DNA of 64,000 bases, taken from positions 24,197,506 through 24,261,505 of the forward strand of contig CM042091.1 in assembly GCA_023512835.1 (NCBI GenBank), read 5' to 3'. The position numbers and the translations under genes are program-made. Of the stretch, positions 1 through 10,681 are shown one piece after another (the stretch's first letter is position 1; every line of letters begins with the position of its first letter). Below the pieces are notes generated by a model. It had not been told where the DNA came from and made no database searches. It saw only the letters and a list, made by a program, of their open reading frames with translations. Origin of the DNA: Taxillus chinensis. Taxonomy: Eukaryota; Streptophyta; Magnoliopsida; Santalales; Loranthaceae.

Positions 1-1044
1 GTTGTCACGTGCGGCTTGTTTTGAGCTTCCTTTGAGGTGGATAAGCCTCCTTTGAAAGGTGGTTGATGATCCAGACAATGAGAGTGAGATATGAGTGGAC
101 TTTAGGGACCATGAGGAGTCAGGTGATGTTATATGTGATGACTTGATTGTTCCGAGACTATCTCGTTGTTTTACATTCGAGTTGAGTTTTTGTATCTTTG
201 AATGAGTTGCATATTTGTACTGTGTTTGTTGAATTATGTTTATTGAGTTGAGATTGTTGAGTTGCATATGTTGAAATGTGTATGTTGAGCACCCCAGAAA
301 CGCGGGGAGTTGAGATAAGAACCCCAGAAACGCGGGGAATTGAGCTGAGTTTGGGACAGTCATTATACTGTACCCCTTGAGATGAGATTCACATTTGCCT
401 GGTGTGGCATGTCACGTCGCCATGGTGGCGGGGTGTCCTCTGCCCTCCTGTGTAGGCAGAGGTATGAGGCGTGTTTACTGGGTGATGATTTTTTTTTTGT
501 TTTAGCTTAAGTCAATACACGAGCACATGCATCCACTTGACATGCATAGTTTTTAGAGTGGGACGGGATTGGGGAGACTTGATCCCTACTGAGCTGTGGT
601 GTGCTCACCCCTCCTATGAACTGTTCTTTGCAAGACCTAGCGAGCGATAGGCGGAAGAGCCGAGTTGGTAGGCGCCGAGGCCGTATGGCCTTATACATGC
701 ATTTGGTTATTTCGTTGTATTTGAGATTCTGTTTGCTTAAACCGTGTACCCTGGTTTTATTATTGGGAGCTTGTTCCCTGGTGGGTTGTAAAAGAGTTTG
801 AAACCTCCGAGCGATGTAATTGATGTTTTGGGTTGTGAATACCATATGTATGTATATTGTGGTGGTGTGGTTGGCATGGAAACGTGCACGTGCCCCTTGG
901 CACGTTGACTTGTGTTACAGGGGATAGGACAGACCCGCGGTAGGTGTCCTCACTTTGGTGTTTACACCGAACCCTTGACCTTTCGGGTGCGGGCATGGGC
1001 AGTCATTAACCATTTCCAGGGAGAAGGAAATTTGGGGCGTGACA
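1..1044 (+). repeat. 5' LTR of G1a (3' part only)
   Basis: Base 1 aligns with base 7792 of the downstream LTR, so only the last part of a roughly 2.3-kb LTR is in the window. It ends in GGGGCGTGACA at 1044, the terminal CA expected of an LTR, three bases before the primer site. It holds two short inverted repeats of the type CCCC-AGAAACGC-GGGG near 292-340, which recur in the other G1 LTRs. No coding content is credible here. Confidence 0.9.
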
Positions 1045-1548
1045 TTATGGTATCGAGCCCAAGTTCATGGTCTAGTGGACTTAGGATAGTGGGGGAGGGA
1101 TAACCGCTTCGAGACCCTTAGGAGGCGATATAGGACACGCCTGATCACCGTGGTTCTATCCTGGTTTTCTAGGGTGCACTCAGGGGTAGTTAGACCAAGG
1201 AGTAGGACATTTGCATTTGGGATGGGGTGCATACATGCATTGGCATTAGGGCACTAGCTTAATCATAATATGAGTGTCATGATTTGAAATGAGTAATTAA
1301 TTTGAAATGAGCATACAATGGACTGAAATGTGAATACTGTGGAATGTGTTGAGACATGCTGATTTGGGAAACTATGATGTGTTGAAAATTTTAGATTATG
1401 AGGTTGTAATATGTATGTTGAGATCCCGTGAACATGATGTGTATACTTATGAGATGTTATTTGAGTACCTCATGGTCCTAGAGGTGAGGGTATACCGAGC
1501 TTGAGAGATATTGATTCCCGCTCCACTTGTTTTTGAAATGTGTAGACA
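1045..1548 (+). other. G1a leader with primer binding site
   Basis: Untranslated leader between LTR and gag. Bases 1048-1059 read TGGTATCGAGCC, which is the tRNA-iMet primer site TGGTATCAGAGCC lacking one A. Since the primer site must match the tRNA, the missing base is a mutation or a sequencing error. The rest of the leader is noncoding. Its segment around 1203-1260 is homologous to the leader of element 2 just after 12972. Confidence 0.8.
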
Positions 1549-2860
1549 ATGCCTCCTAGGAGAGTTACCCAGGCTACCCCCTTGTAGAGGAAGAGTCTTC
1601 GCACGTGCCGGACAAGAGGGAAGGCAGCAAACGGAGGGCGATGATCCCATGGAGCGGATCATGGCCCAAGTTAGGGCCTTGAGTGAAAATGTACAAGGCA
1701 TGCGAGAGGATCTCGGGGGAGAGATCCGAGATGAGATTAGGCGGGAGATGATGGCACAGCCAGCGGTCTTACCTTCTCCACCCCGTGAGACAGAGCCTCC
1801 ACGTAGACAAGAGATACCGATGAGACGAGATGAGGAAGATGTGGTGACCCGGTTCCGAAAGGAACAACCACCGAGGTTCAAGGGAGGAGCCGATCCTCTG
1901 GCGGCGAGCATTGGTTGCGGCAGTTGAGCACGTGTTCTCCTTTCTCCGACCCCGAGAGGAGGATAAAGTGAGGTTAGCAATCGGACAGTTGGAAGAGGAA
2001 GCCTTAGAGTGGTGGCTTAGCATTTCAGGTAGCCGGGACATGCGGACCTTGTCATGGGAGGAATTCCTTCAATTGTTCCATGAGGAGTACTTCCCGGAGT
2101 CCTTGCGGTGGCGAAACGGGAAGAGTTCGGTGGGTTGAAACAAGGATCACGCACCGTGTCCGAGTATGAGCGTGAGTTCCGAGGACTCGAGCCGGTTTGC
2201 CCCTGAGGCAATCTCTAGAGAGGACCTGAAGGCCCATAAGTTTACCATGGGACTCGGGCCCGCCCTGGCAGAGGGTGGAGATGCCGCGGGCCGAGGACAT
2301 ATCGTGAGGTCGTGGAGACAGCTAAGATTGTGGAAAGAGGACCGGAGGAGGGTAAACAGGCTCATCGGGAGCGGCTAGCACGGGGTGCGCGCGATAGCAG
2401 GGGAGACTCCAAGAAACCGAGAGTTGAGCTTGGAGGTAGTAGTTTTCCCAGGGACAAGGGCCAATCGCCAATGGCTCCACCAAAGTCCCGTTACTCTGGA
2501 GGACCGGGGAACTCAGTTGGAGGTTTCCCACGTGAGTGTACTTGTTGTGGCCAAACTGGACACATGAAACGTGAGTGTCCCAAACAGCACCTGCAGTGCC
2601 ATAGCTGTGGGAAGACAGGACACCTTAGTACGGTGTGTTTCAGTAAGGGGAACAACCGGGGAGCTGGTGGATTCGCATCAGGAGGGAGGAGTGAGACCCA
2701 CTTTCGGGCCCCAACTCCGAGACCCGACGTTCATGGCAGGCGAGTCGGGCTGGTTCCACACATGCAAGGCCACAAGGAGAAAAGCAACCACAAGGCGGTT
2801 CGGAGAATCGTCCAAGTGGACATCGACAGGGATCAAAGGACAAACAGGAGAGGCTAGTAG
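1549..2860 (+). pseudogene. gag: gag, broken (G1a)
   Basis: Capsid/nucleocapsid gene. The start ATG at 1549 gives MPPRRVT, the same start as the gag of element 2, but this frame stops at 1585-1587 and the gag-like sequence continues in other frames (1640-1900, 1911-2138, 2166-2300, 2312-2857). The capsid part contains the plant retrotransposon gag pattern around ALEWW and FLQLF..EYFPES. Two CX2CX4HX4C zinc knuckles are intact at about 2537-2578 and 2597-2638. At least four frame changes are needed, so no full Gag can be made as written. Domain order and length match the 13285 gag. Confidence 0.85.
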
Positions 2861-2861
2861 C

Positions 2862-4279
2862 AAGGCAAACCATGGCAGAGTATTTGCACTTACTTCAGCA
2901 CCATCCGAGTGGGAGGAGTTGCCATTATCCTCCGAGGAAGGCGAAGCCGGACCTTCGGTGGTTCGAGGTACTATTTTGATATCTCGCACTATAGTTGCTG
3001 TCTTGTTTGATACCGGAGCTTCGTGCTCCTTGATTGCTAAGTCCTTGGTTGAGAGCCTTGGACTTGATTGTGTGAGGGCGAGATAGGCCCTTGAGTGTTG
3101 AGTCACCTGTGGGAGGTGCATCGACAATAAACCAAGTGTGTCGTGAGTGTATGCTTACGATAGGAGATGTTGAGGTCACATTTGATTTGTATGTGATGCC
3201 CATGAGGACCTTTGATTTGATTTTAGGGATGGACTGGTTAATGACCTTCCAGGCTAAGATTGATTGTTATAGGCGGCGGGTGTCATTTACTTCACCCACA
3301 GGATTACCCTGTACCCTAGTGGGGGAATGGGATGAGAATGCCGGGAGGGCTGGACTGATGAGAGAGCTATGGGGTAATGTTACCCATAGACTTGCTACAC
3401 TTACTTTTGAGGAGGAAGGTAATATTGAAAAACGAGCGTGGCCGATTATTGTTGAAAATTTCCAAGATGTGTTTCCTGGGGAGTTATCGGAGTTGCCTCC
3501 ACACAGGAGTGTCGAGTTCACAATCGAGTTATTGCCAGGAGTGGGACCTATCTCACAAGTGGCATACCGGATGGGACCTGCCGAGTTGAGGGAGCTTCAA
3601 AAGCAAATAAAGGAGCTAGGAGATAAAAGTTTCATTCGCCCAAGTACATCACCTTGGGGTGCACCGGTCTTGTTTGCTAAAAAGGCAGACGGTTCACTAC
3701 GACTCGCATTGATTATCGAAAGTCGAACCAAGTGACGGTAAAGAACAAATACCCTTTGCCGAGAATTGATGATCTGTTTGATCAGCTGAGTGGGGCACAG
3801 TGGTTTTCAAAGATTGATTTGCGTTCTGGGTATCATCAGGTGAGGGTCAGGAGCGAGGATATTCCTAAGACTGCTTTCAGGTGTAGATATGGGCACTATG
3901 AATGGTTAGTGATGCCTTTCGGGCTTACGAACGCACCGGCAGTGTTCATGCACCTGATGAATCAGGTATTTGCCCCATACCTAGATTCCTTTGTGGTGGT
4001 ATTTATTGATGACATCCTTGTATACTCAAGGACTCGGGAGGAGCATGAGGAGCATTTGACTATGGTGTTGCAGACACTCCAGGACCACCAGTTGTATGCT
4101 AAATTTAGCAAGTGCAACTTCTGGATGCAAGAGGTACATTTCCTTGGGCATGTGGTATCTGCTGAGGGAGTTAGAGTGGACCCAACCAAGATTGAATCTG
4201 TATCATCTTGGAAAAGGCCCACGAATGTTTTTGAGATCCGTAGTTTCTTGGGTCTTGGCCTGGATATTACGGGCGTTTC
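2862..4279 (+). pseudogene. pol: protease-reverse transcriptase, broken (G1a)
   Basis: 5' half of pol. The aspartic protease has the active-site triad DTG (Asp codon 3009-3011) followed by ASCS. Its frame stops at 3084-3086, and protease C-terminus plus RT N-terminus continue from 3091 in another frame. The RT palm motif FIDD (YxDD box variant) is at about 4002-4013, preceded by [10 protein letters not shown] and MPFGLTNAP blocks. A frameshift near 3715 separates LALIIE from [11 protein letters not shown], and another near 4250 separates RT from the RNase H frame. The domains are full length, so this is a recently broken copy rather than an old fragment. Confidence 0.9.
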
Positions 4280-4924
4280 GTGGAAGGGTTTTCTCGGTTA
4301 GCGGCACCGATGACAGCCCTAACACGAAAAGGAGTTAAATTCGAATGGACAGACAAGTGTCAGCAAGCTTTTGAGGAATTGAAGACTCGATTGACTACTG
4401 CACCAGTTTTGAGTCTACCACGGGATGGAGTGCCTTACGAGGTGTATTGTGATGCATCCCGCGTTGGATTGGGGTGTGTTCTGATGCAGGAACACAAAGT
4501 CATAGCTTATGGCTCACGACAGCTTAAGCCCCATGAGCAAAATTACCCAACGCATGATCTGGAATTAGCAGCAGTTATCTTTGCCTTGAAGTCGTGGCAA
4601 CATTACCTGCTGGGGGAGAAATTTGTGGTATACACCGACCACAAAAGCCTACAGTATATTTTCACCCAGAGGGATCTGAATTTGAGACAGAGGAGATGGG
4701 TGGAGTACTTGCAGATGTTTGACTTTACGCTCTCCTACACACCTGGAAAGGGGAATGTGGTTGCAGATGCACTGAGTAGGAAGGGAAAAGCTGAGATTTC
4801 CATGAGAGAATGGAAAATGATGGAACAGTTAGCAGTGCTGCAAGTACAGCCTGATTTTAGCAGTGGGGGAAGCGATCCCATGTTCTATTGTCGTAATGCC
4901 AGAGTTATACCATCGTGTCCGTGA
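4280..4924 (+). pseudogene. pol: RNase H domain of pol (G1a), open frame
   Basis: Continuous open frame covering the end of the RT connection and the RNase H domain that degrades the RNA template. All four acidic positions are visible: Asp in VYCDAS, Glu in HDLELAA, Asp in VYTDHKSL and Asp in VADALSRK. It follows RT in a shifted frame and runs out shortly before the integrase zinc domain. It is part of the polyprotein, so its own ATG is not a real start. Confidence 0.85.
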
Positions 4925-6337
4925 GGGACAGTTGGGGGACGTGGACCGTGAAGTGATCCGAGCCCGGTTAGAGGCCGGTGAACTGTCGAGGAATGGACGA
5001 AGGAACCGAGCATGAGCCGAGATTTCAGGGACGTTTGATAGTACCGCCCTCCTTACGCGAGGATGTGATGAGGGAGTTTCATCATTCCCGTTTGGCCGTG
5101 CATCCAGGAGGGACTAAGATGTATCATGCCGTGCGAGCACGATTCCGGTGGCCAGGGTCGAAGAGGTGTATAGCCGAGTTTGTTTCCAGGTGCCTTACTT
5201 GTCAACAAGTAAAGGCAGAGCACCAACGACCCGCTGGTCGGTTCTGACCATTGCCTGTGGGCGAGTGGAAGTGGGAGCATATTACCATGGATTTTGTGAC
5301 AGGACTTCCTACCACTTCGGGAGGAAGGATATGATTTGGGTCATTGTAGACCGACCGACTAAATCGGCCCATTTCTTGGCTATTCGGGGAGCGCGACTCC
5401 ATTGGGACTTTGAGCCAGTTGTATGTTGATGAGATTGTGCGATTGCATGGAGTGCCTTTGTCTATCGTTTCGGACAGAGATGCACGATTCACTTCTCGGT
5501 TTTGGAATGGTTTGCAAGAGGCATTGGGGACGCGGCTTAATTTGAGTACGCTTTCCATCCCGAGACCGATGGACGGTCGAGAGGACCATTCAAACGTTGG
5601 AAGACCTGTTGAGAGCTTGTGTGCTTGATTTTGGGGGATCATGGGCTTCTCACCTTCCTTTGGTAGAGTTTGCCTATAATAATAGTTACCAGGCTTCTAT
5701 TGGGATGGCCCCGTTTGAGGCATTGTATGGCAGACCTTGCCGATCTCCATTATGTTGGGCAGAAGCTGGAGAGGTCGCTATGTTGGGACCTCAATTGGTC
5801 CAAGAGGCCACGGCAAAAGTCCAACTGATTAGGCAGCGCCTTCTTACGGCCCAGAGTAGACAAAAGTCTTATGCGGATCGCCGACGCAGACCACTGGAGT
5901 TTTTGGTTGGAGACCATGTGTTTCTTCGTGTTTCTCCACGGAGAGGGCATAAGAGATTTGGAAAGGGATCCAAGTTATCTCCACGATACATTGGACCATT
6001 TGAGATTTTGAGTAAAGTTGGACCCGTCGCTTATAGGTTGGCATTACCTCCCAGTTTGAGCAGAGTTCATGATGTCTTCCATGTATCCCAGTTGCGGAAA
6101 TACCATCCAGATCCCACACATGTGCTGGATTGGAGTACCCTGGATATTGGGGAGGACGTGACGATTGTTGAAGCACCAATCCGTATTTTGGATAGGTGCG
6201 TGAAGCAGCTACGCGGTAAGACTATTCTGTTGGTTCGGGTGTTGTGGAAACACTGCGGTATGGAGGAAGAGACTTGGGAACGTGAGGCTGAGATGCGTGC
6301 TCACTACCCTGACCTGTTCGAGGACGAACAACCCTGA
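4925..6337 (+). pseudogene. pol: integrase with GPY/F module and chromodomain, broken (G1a)
   Basis: Inserts the cDNA into the chromosome. The HHCC zinc domain is at about 5068-5220 (EFHHS, then CLTCQQVK). The catalytic core spans 5280-5640 in several frames, with the second Asp in SDRDARF. The block that should carry the catalytic Glu (about 5565-5590) is frameshifted. The 5597-6337 frame is open: it holds [20 protein letters not shown], the GPY/F motif (IGPFEIL) and a C-terminal chromodomain ending in EEETWEREAEM and YPDLFEDE before the TGA. Chromodomains in this clade are thought to steer insertion to heterochromatin, which fits the nested setting. Confidence 0.88.
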
Positions 6338-6465
6338 AGGGGGGGAGGAAGGCAAACATCAACATAGTCAGGTACTTGTCCAACTGGTTGTTTGATGCGT
6401 GTATTCATTTGTGTTAGTGGTCTATTCTTTGGTTGTGGTTGTTGTTTCTTTTGATTCCGAATTTT

Positions 6466-6501
6466 CTTTTCGAGGACGAAAAGTCTTTAAGGGGGAGAGG
6501 A
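6466..6501 (+). other. Hairpin plus polypurine tract (G1a)
   Basis: CTTTTCGAGGACGAAAAG (6466-6483) is an inverted repeat directly before the purine tract AAGGGGGAGAGGA (6489-6501), where plus-strand cDNA synthesis starts. The LTR begins at 6502. The same hairpin stands before the purine tract in the other two Tekay families of the window. Confidence 0.85.
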
Positions 6502-6922
6502 TGTAAGGACCCGTATTTGAGGGGCCTTAGAGATAGCCTTGAGTTAGAGACCTTATTTTAACAAATGAATATCAGCACAATGATGTGCTCATCAAATGGT
6601 GAATTTTGACTGTACTTGGACTAAATTTGGGATTTTAGGCCCTGAGGGGTATTTTCGGGATTTCACAAATAATTTTATATTTACTTTTAAATTACCTGGG
6701 TTTGTATTTTGAGCTTTGGGCCTCCCTTCAAGGGAAAAACCCAATATGAGAGATAGTGGGGTTTTTGCCTTTCTTCTTGGGTTTACTTAACCATTGGGCT
6801 GCATTTGGTCTTGGGCTTCAAAAAAAAAAAAAAAATAAAAAAATAAAAAAATAAAATAAAATAGGAGAAAAGAAAAGGGGACCAAACCCTACCTTCCCTG
6901 CAGCCGTCACACACATACACGC

Positions 6923-6924
<2 letters not shown>

Positions 6925-6980
<56 letters not shown>
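6925..6980 (+). repeat. (AG)n microsatellite in G1 LTR
   Basis: 28 AG units. The same position in the third G1 LTR has a shorter, interrupted run (11082-11115), so the tract length varies between copies. It lies in what is probably the transcribed leader part of the LTR. Confidence 0.95.
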
Positions 6981-6985
<5 letters not shown>

Positions 6986-7569
6986 CGATCCTGAGGGAGA
7001 CGACCCAGAGTGGAGGGGTTTCTGACGATCAAGGATCTCCTACAGACGACGGGAGGCCGGAGGCGTTGAGGCAACGGGGATACGGATCGCTCCATTCTTT
7101 TCACCTAATCTTTTCCGCAAAACTTGAGGTAGGGATTTCAAGTTTTTCTATTTGCCGTCTCTCTCTTAGATTTCTAGAATAATATTTATGTGACGATCCG
7201 GGATGTTGAGAAGGGACCTTTTATATATATATTGAGTTTCTAAATTCTACCTTGAGCCTATGGATTGATCCGGGGTTTTGTCCGGGTTTTCTAAATTTCC
7301 GTTTCGTGTGAGATTATTTATACTTTTGGGTTAGGGGTCATTTGTATACCCATTGTCTTGGGATTATTTAGATGAAAAGTTTTGGGAAAACCCTGTATTT
7401 GGCTTGGCTAAGGCCTCTGTACCTGGGAAATCATGAGAGTGAGGCCAGGAGTTGGTTTTAGACCCGGTTTATGGGCTTAGAACCTCAATAACTTCTAAAC
7501 TAAGACGAATTTGAGGTTGGTTCTTTAGGGAAAAATGATTAGAATGACAAAAGGAAGGTTTTGGAGCCC

Positions 7570-7803
7570 GCACGTGAAAAAGCCTTTTTCACTTGCAGAT
7601 TTATTCTTGCTCCAAATAGCCCCAAATTTTAGGTGGAGCTTCCTTAGAGGCATATGAGTTGAAATACCTCTCGCACGTGAAAATGACCTTTTCACGTGCA
7701 ACCTTGTTTTTGGCTAAAAATCGTCCCTGAACCTTCTGGGACGGTTAGAATGATGTTTGGAGTTAATTTGCCTCCGCACGTGAGAATAGGTTGTCACGTG
7801 CGG
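7570..7803 (+). repeat. Three CACGTG hairpins in G1 LTR
   Basis: Three inverted repeats about 100 bp apart: 7570-7596, 7673-7699 and 7774-7803. The last has perfect 10-bp arms CCGCACGTGA / TCACGTGCGG. Each arm carries CACGTG (G-box, a core for bZIP and bHLH factors), apart from one decayed arm in the first repeat. The set recurs at 11724-11955 in the next G1 LTR. Any regulatory role is inference. Confidence 0.75.
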
Positions 7804-8726
7804 CTTGTTTTGAGCTTCCCTTGAGGTGGATAAGCCTCCTTTGAAAGGTGGTTGATGATCCAGACAATGAGAGTGAGATATGAGTGGACTTTAGGGACCA
7901 TGAGGAGTCAGGTGATGTTATATGTGATGACTTGATTGTTCGAGACTATCTCGTTGTTTTACATTCCGAGTTGAGTTTTTGTATGCTTGAATGAGTTGCA
8001 TATTTGTACTGTGTTTGTTGAATTATGTTTATTGAGTTGAGATTGTTGAGTTGCATATGTTGAAATGTGTATGTTGAGCACCCCGAAACGCGGGGAGTTG
8101 AGATAAGAACCCCGAAACGCGGGGAATTGAGTGAGTTTGGGACGGTCATTATCTTGTACCCCTTGAGATGAGATTCACATTTGCCTGGTGTGGCATGTCA
8201 CGTCGCCGTGGTGGCGGGGTGTCCTCTGCCCTCCTGTGCGGGCGAGGTATGAGGCGTGTTTACTAGGTGATGATTTTTTTTTTTTGTTTTAGCTTAAGTC
8301 ACTACACGAGCACATGCATCCACTTGACATGCATAGTTTTTAGAGTGGGACGGGATTGGGGAGACTTGATCCCTACCGAGCCGTGGTGTGCTCACCCCTC
8401 CCTATGAACTGTTCTTTGCGGGACCTAGCGGGCGATAGGCGGAAGAGCCGAGTTGGTAGGCCGCCGAGGCCGTATGGCCTTATACATGCATTTGGTTATT
8501 TCGTTGTATTTGAGATTCTGTTTGCTTAAACTGTGTACCCCGGTTTTATTATTGGGAGCTTGTTCCCTGGTGGGTTGTAAAAGAGTTTGAAACCTCCGAG
8601 CGATGTAATTGATGTTTTGGGTTGTGAATACCATATGTATGTATATTGTGGTGGTGTGGTTGGCATGGAAACAGTGCGTGCCCCTTGGCACGTTGACTTG
8701 TGTTACGGGGATAGGACGAGACCCGC

Positions 8727-9070
8727 GCATGATCTGGAATTAGCGAGCAGATTATCTTTGCCTTGAAGTCGTGGCAACATTACCTGTGGGGGAGAGATTT
8801 GTGGTATACACCGACCACAAAAGCCTACGGTATATCTTCACCCAGGAGGGATCTGAATTTGAGACGAGAGGAGATGGGTGGAGTACTTGCGGATGTTTGA
8901 CTTTACACTCTCCTACACACCTGGAAAGGGGAATGTGGTTGCAGATGCACCGAGTAGGAAGGGAAAAGCCGAGGTTTCCATGAGAGAATGGAAAATGATG
9001 GAACAGTTAAGCGATCTTGCAAGTACGGCCTGATTTTAGCAATGGGGAAGCGATCCCATGTTCTATTGCC
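8727..9070 (+). pseudogene. pol: RNase H fragment (G1b)
   Basis: Matches 4551-4890 base for base apart from many one-base changes centred on CAG: for example GAGACGAGAGG near 8868 against GAGACAGAGG at 4684. The Asp-containing block VYTDHKSL is readable in the 8771-8983 frame, after which the frame is lost. It lacks the first two acidic motifs because the copy begins inside the domain. Nonfunctional. Confidence 0.8.
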
Positions 9071-10518
9071 GTAATGCGAGTTATACCATCGTGTCCGTGA
9101 GGGACAGTTGGGGGACGTGGACCGTGAAGTGATCCGGGCCCAGGATAGAGGCCGGTGAACCGTCTGGGGAAATGGACGAAGGGACCGAACATGAGCCGAG
9201 ATTTCAGGGGCGCTTGATAAGATACGGTCCTCCTTACGCGAGGATGTGATGAGGGAGTTTCATCATTCCCGTTTGGCTGTGCATCCAGGAGGGACTAAGA
9301 TGTATCATGCCGTGCGAGCACGATTCCGGTGGCCAGGATCGAAGAGGTGTATAGCAGAGTTTGTTTCCAGGTGCCTTACTTGTCAACAAGTAAAGGCGAG
9401 CACCAACGACCTGCTTGGTCAGTTATAGCCATTGCCTGTGGCTGAGTGGAAGTGGGAGCTTATTACCATGGATTTTGTGACAGGACTTCCTACCACTTAT
9501 GGGAGGAAGGATATGATTTGGGTCATTGTAGACCGATTGACTAAATCGGCCCATTTCTTGGCTATTCGGGAGCGAGACTCCATTGGAACATTGAGCTAGT
9601 TGTATGTTGATGAGATTGTGCGATTGCATGGAGTGCCTTTGTCTATCGTTTCGACAGAGATGCACGATTCACTTCTCGGTTTTGGAATGGTTTGCAAGAG
9701 GCATTGGGGACACGACTTAATTTGAGTACCGCTTTCCATCCTGAGACTGATGGTCAGTCAGAGTGGACCATTCAAACGTTGGAAGACCTGTTAAGAGCTT
9801 GTGTGCTTGATTTTGGGGGATCATGGGCTTCTCACCTTCCTTTGGTAGAGTTTGCCTATAATAATAGTTACCGGGCTTCTATTGGGATGGCCCCGTTTGA
9901 GGCATTGTATGGCGACCTTGCCGATCTCCTTTATGTTGGGCAGAAGTCGGGAGAGGCAGCTATGTTGGGACCTCAATTGGTCCAAGAGGCCACGGCAAAA
10001 GTCCAACCGATTAGGCGGCGCCTTCTTACGGCCCGAGTAGACAAAAGTCTTATGCGGATCGCCGACACAGACCATTGGAGTTTTTGGTTGGAGACCACGT
10101 GTTTCTTCGTGTTTCTCCACGGAGAGGGCATAAGCGATTTGGAAAGGGATCCAAGTTATCTCCCCGATACATTGGACCGTTCGAGATTTTGAGTAGAGTA
10201 GGACCCGTCGCTTATAGGTTGGCATTACCTCCCAGTTTGAGCAGAGTTCATGATGTCTTCCATGTATCCGATTGCGGAAATACCATCCAGGATCCCACAC
10301 ATGTGCTGGATTGGAGTACCCTGGATATTGGGGAGGACGTGACGATTGTTGAGGCACCAATCCGTATTTTGGATAGGCGCGTGAAGCAACTACGAGGTAA
10401 GACTATTCCGTTGGTTCGGGTGTTGTGGAAACACCGCGGTATGGAGGAAGAGACTTGGGAACGTGAGGCTGAGATGCGTGTTCACTACCCTGACCTGTTC
10501 GAGGACGAACAACCTTGA
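9071..10518 (+). pseudogene. pol: integrase-chromodomain, broken (G1b)
   Basis: Equivalent to 4905-6337. The zinc domain is readable at 9246-9428 (EFHHS to CLTCQQVK). The core block with the catalytic Glu, in [17 protein letters not shown], is intact here (about 9738-9792) although it is broken in G1a. A frame change at about 9912 (GGCGACC against GGCAGACC) destroys the GRPCRSP block. The 10075-10518 frame is open through GPY/F and chromodomain and ends in LFEDEQP plus TGA. Most frame breaks sit where G1a has CAG and this copy has CG. Confidence 0.85.
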
Positions 10519-10646
10519 AGGGGGGGAGGAAGGCAAACATCAACATAGTCAGGTACTTGTCCAACTGGTTGTTTGATGCGTGTATTGATTTGTGTTAGTG
10601 GTCTATTCATTGGTTATGGTTGTTGTTTCCTTTCATTCTGCATTTT

Positions 10647-10681
10647 CTTTTCGAGGACGAAAAGTCTTTAAGGGGGAGAGG
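10647..10681 (+). other. Hairpin plus polypurine tract (G1b)
   Basis: CTTTTCGAGGACGAAAAG (10647-10664), then AAGGGGGAGAGGA ending at 10681, directly before the LTR start TGTAAGGACCCG. Same arrangement as 6466-6501. Confidence 0.85.

Larger units (their letters stand above)
1..8727 (+). mobile_element. Ty3/gypsy Tekay-type chromovirus, copy G1a
   Basis: LTR-retrotransposon with a 5'-cut left LTR (1-1044), primer site (1048), gag, PR, RT, RNase H, integrase with chromodomain (to 6337), purine tract (6489-6501) and right LTR (6502-8727). The domain order PR-RT-RH-IN is that of Ty3/gypsy. The GPY/F module plus C-terminal chromodomain and LTRs over 2 kb fit the Tekay/Del clade. Every coding region is broken by frameshifts or stops, so it cannot move autonomously as written, although some lesions may be sequencing errors (see the CAG finding). 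It appears to be nested in the leader of element 2, which resumes at 12972. Confidence 0.9.
6502..8727 (+). repeat. 3' LTR of G1a, 3' truncated
   Basis: Begins TGTAAGGACCCG right after the purine tract and follows the 1-1044 LTR closely from 7792 on. It stops about 105 bp before the expected LTR end: at 8726-8727 it changes into RNase H coding sequence equivalent to 4551. The two sides share only CG at the join. It contains an A-rich stretch (6821-6865), a 56-bp AG run (6925-6980) and three CACGTG hairpins (7570-7803). Confidence 0.9.

Noticed and set aside
6907..7104. ORFs made of Leu-Ser or Glu-Arg runs over AG tracts (also near 11065, 16420, 21385, 37663, 62088)
   Set aside because: Translations of a dinucleotide microsatellite, open only because the repeat has no stops.
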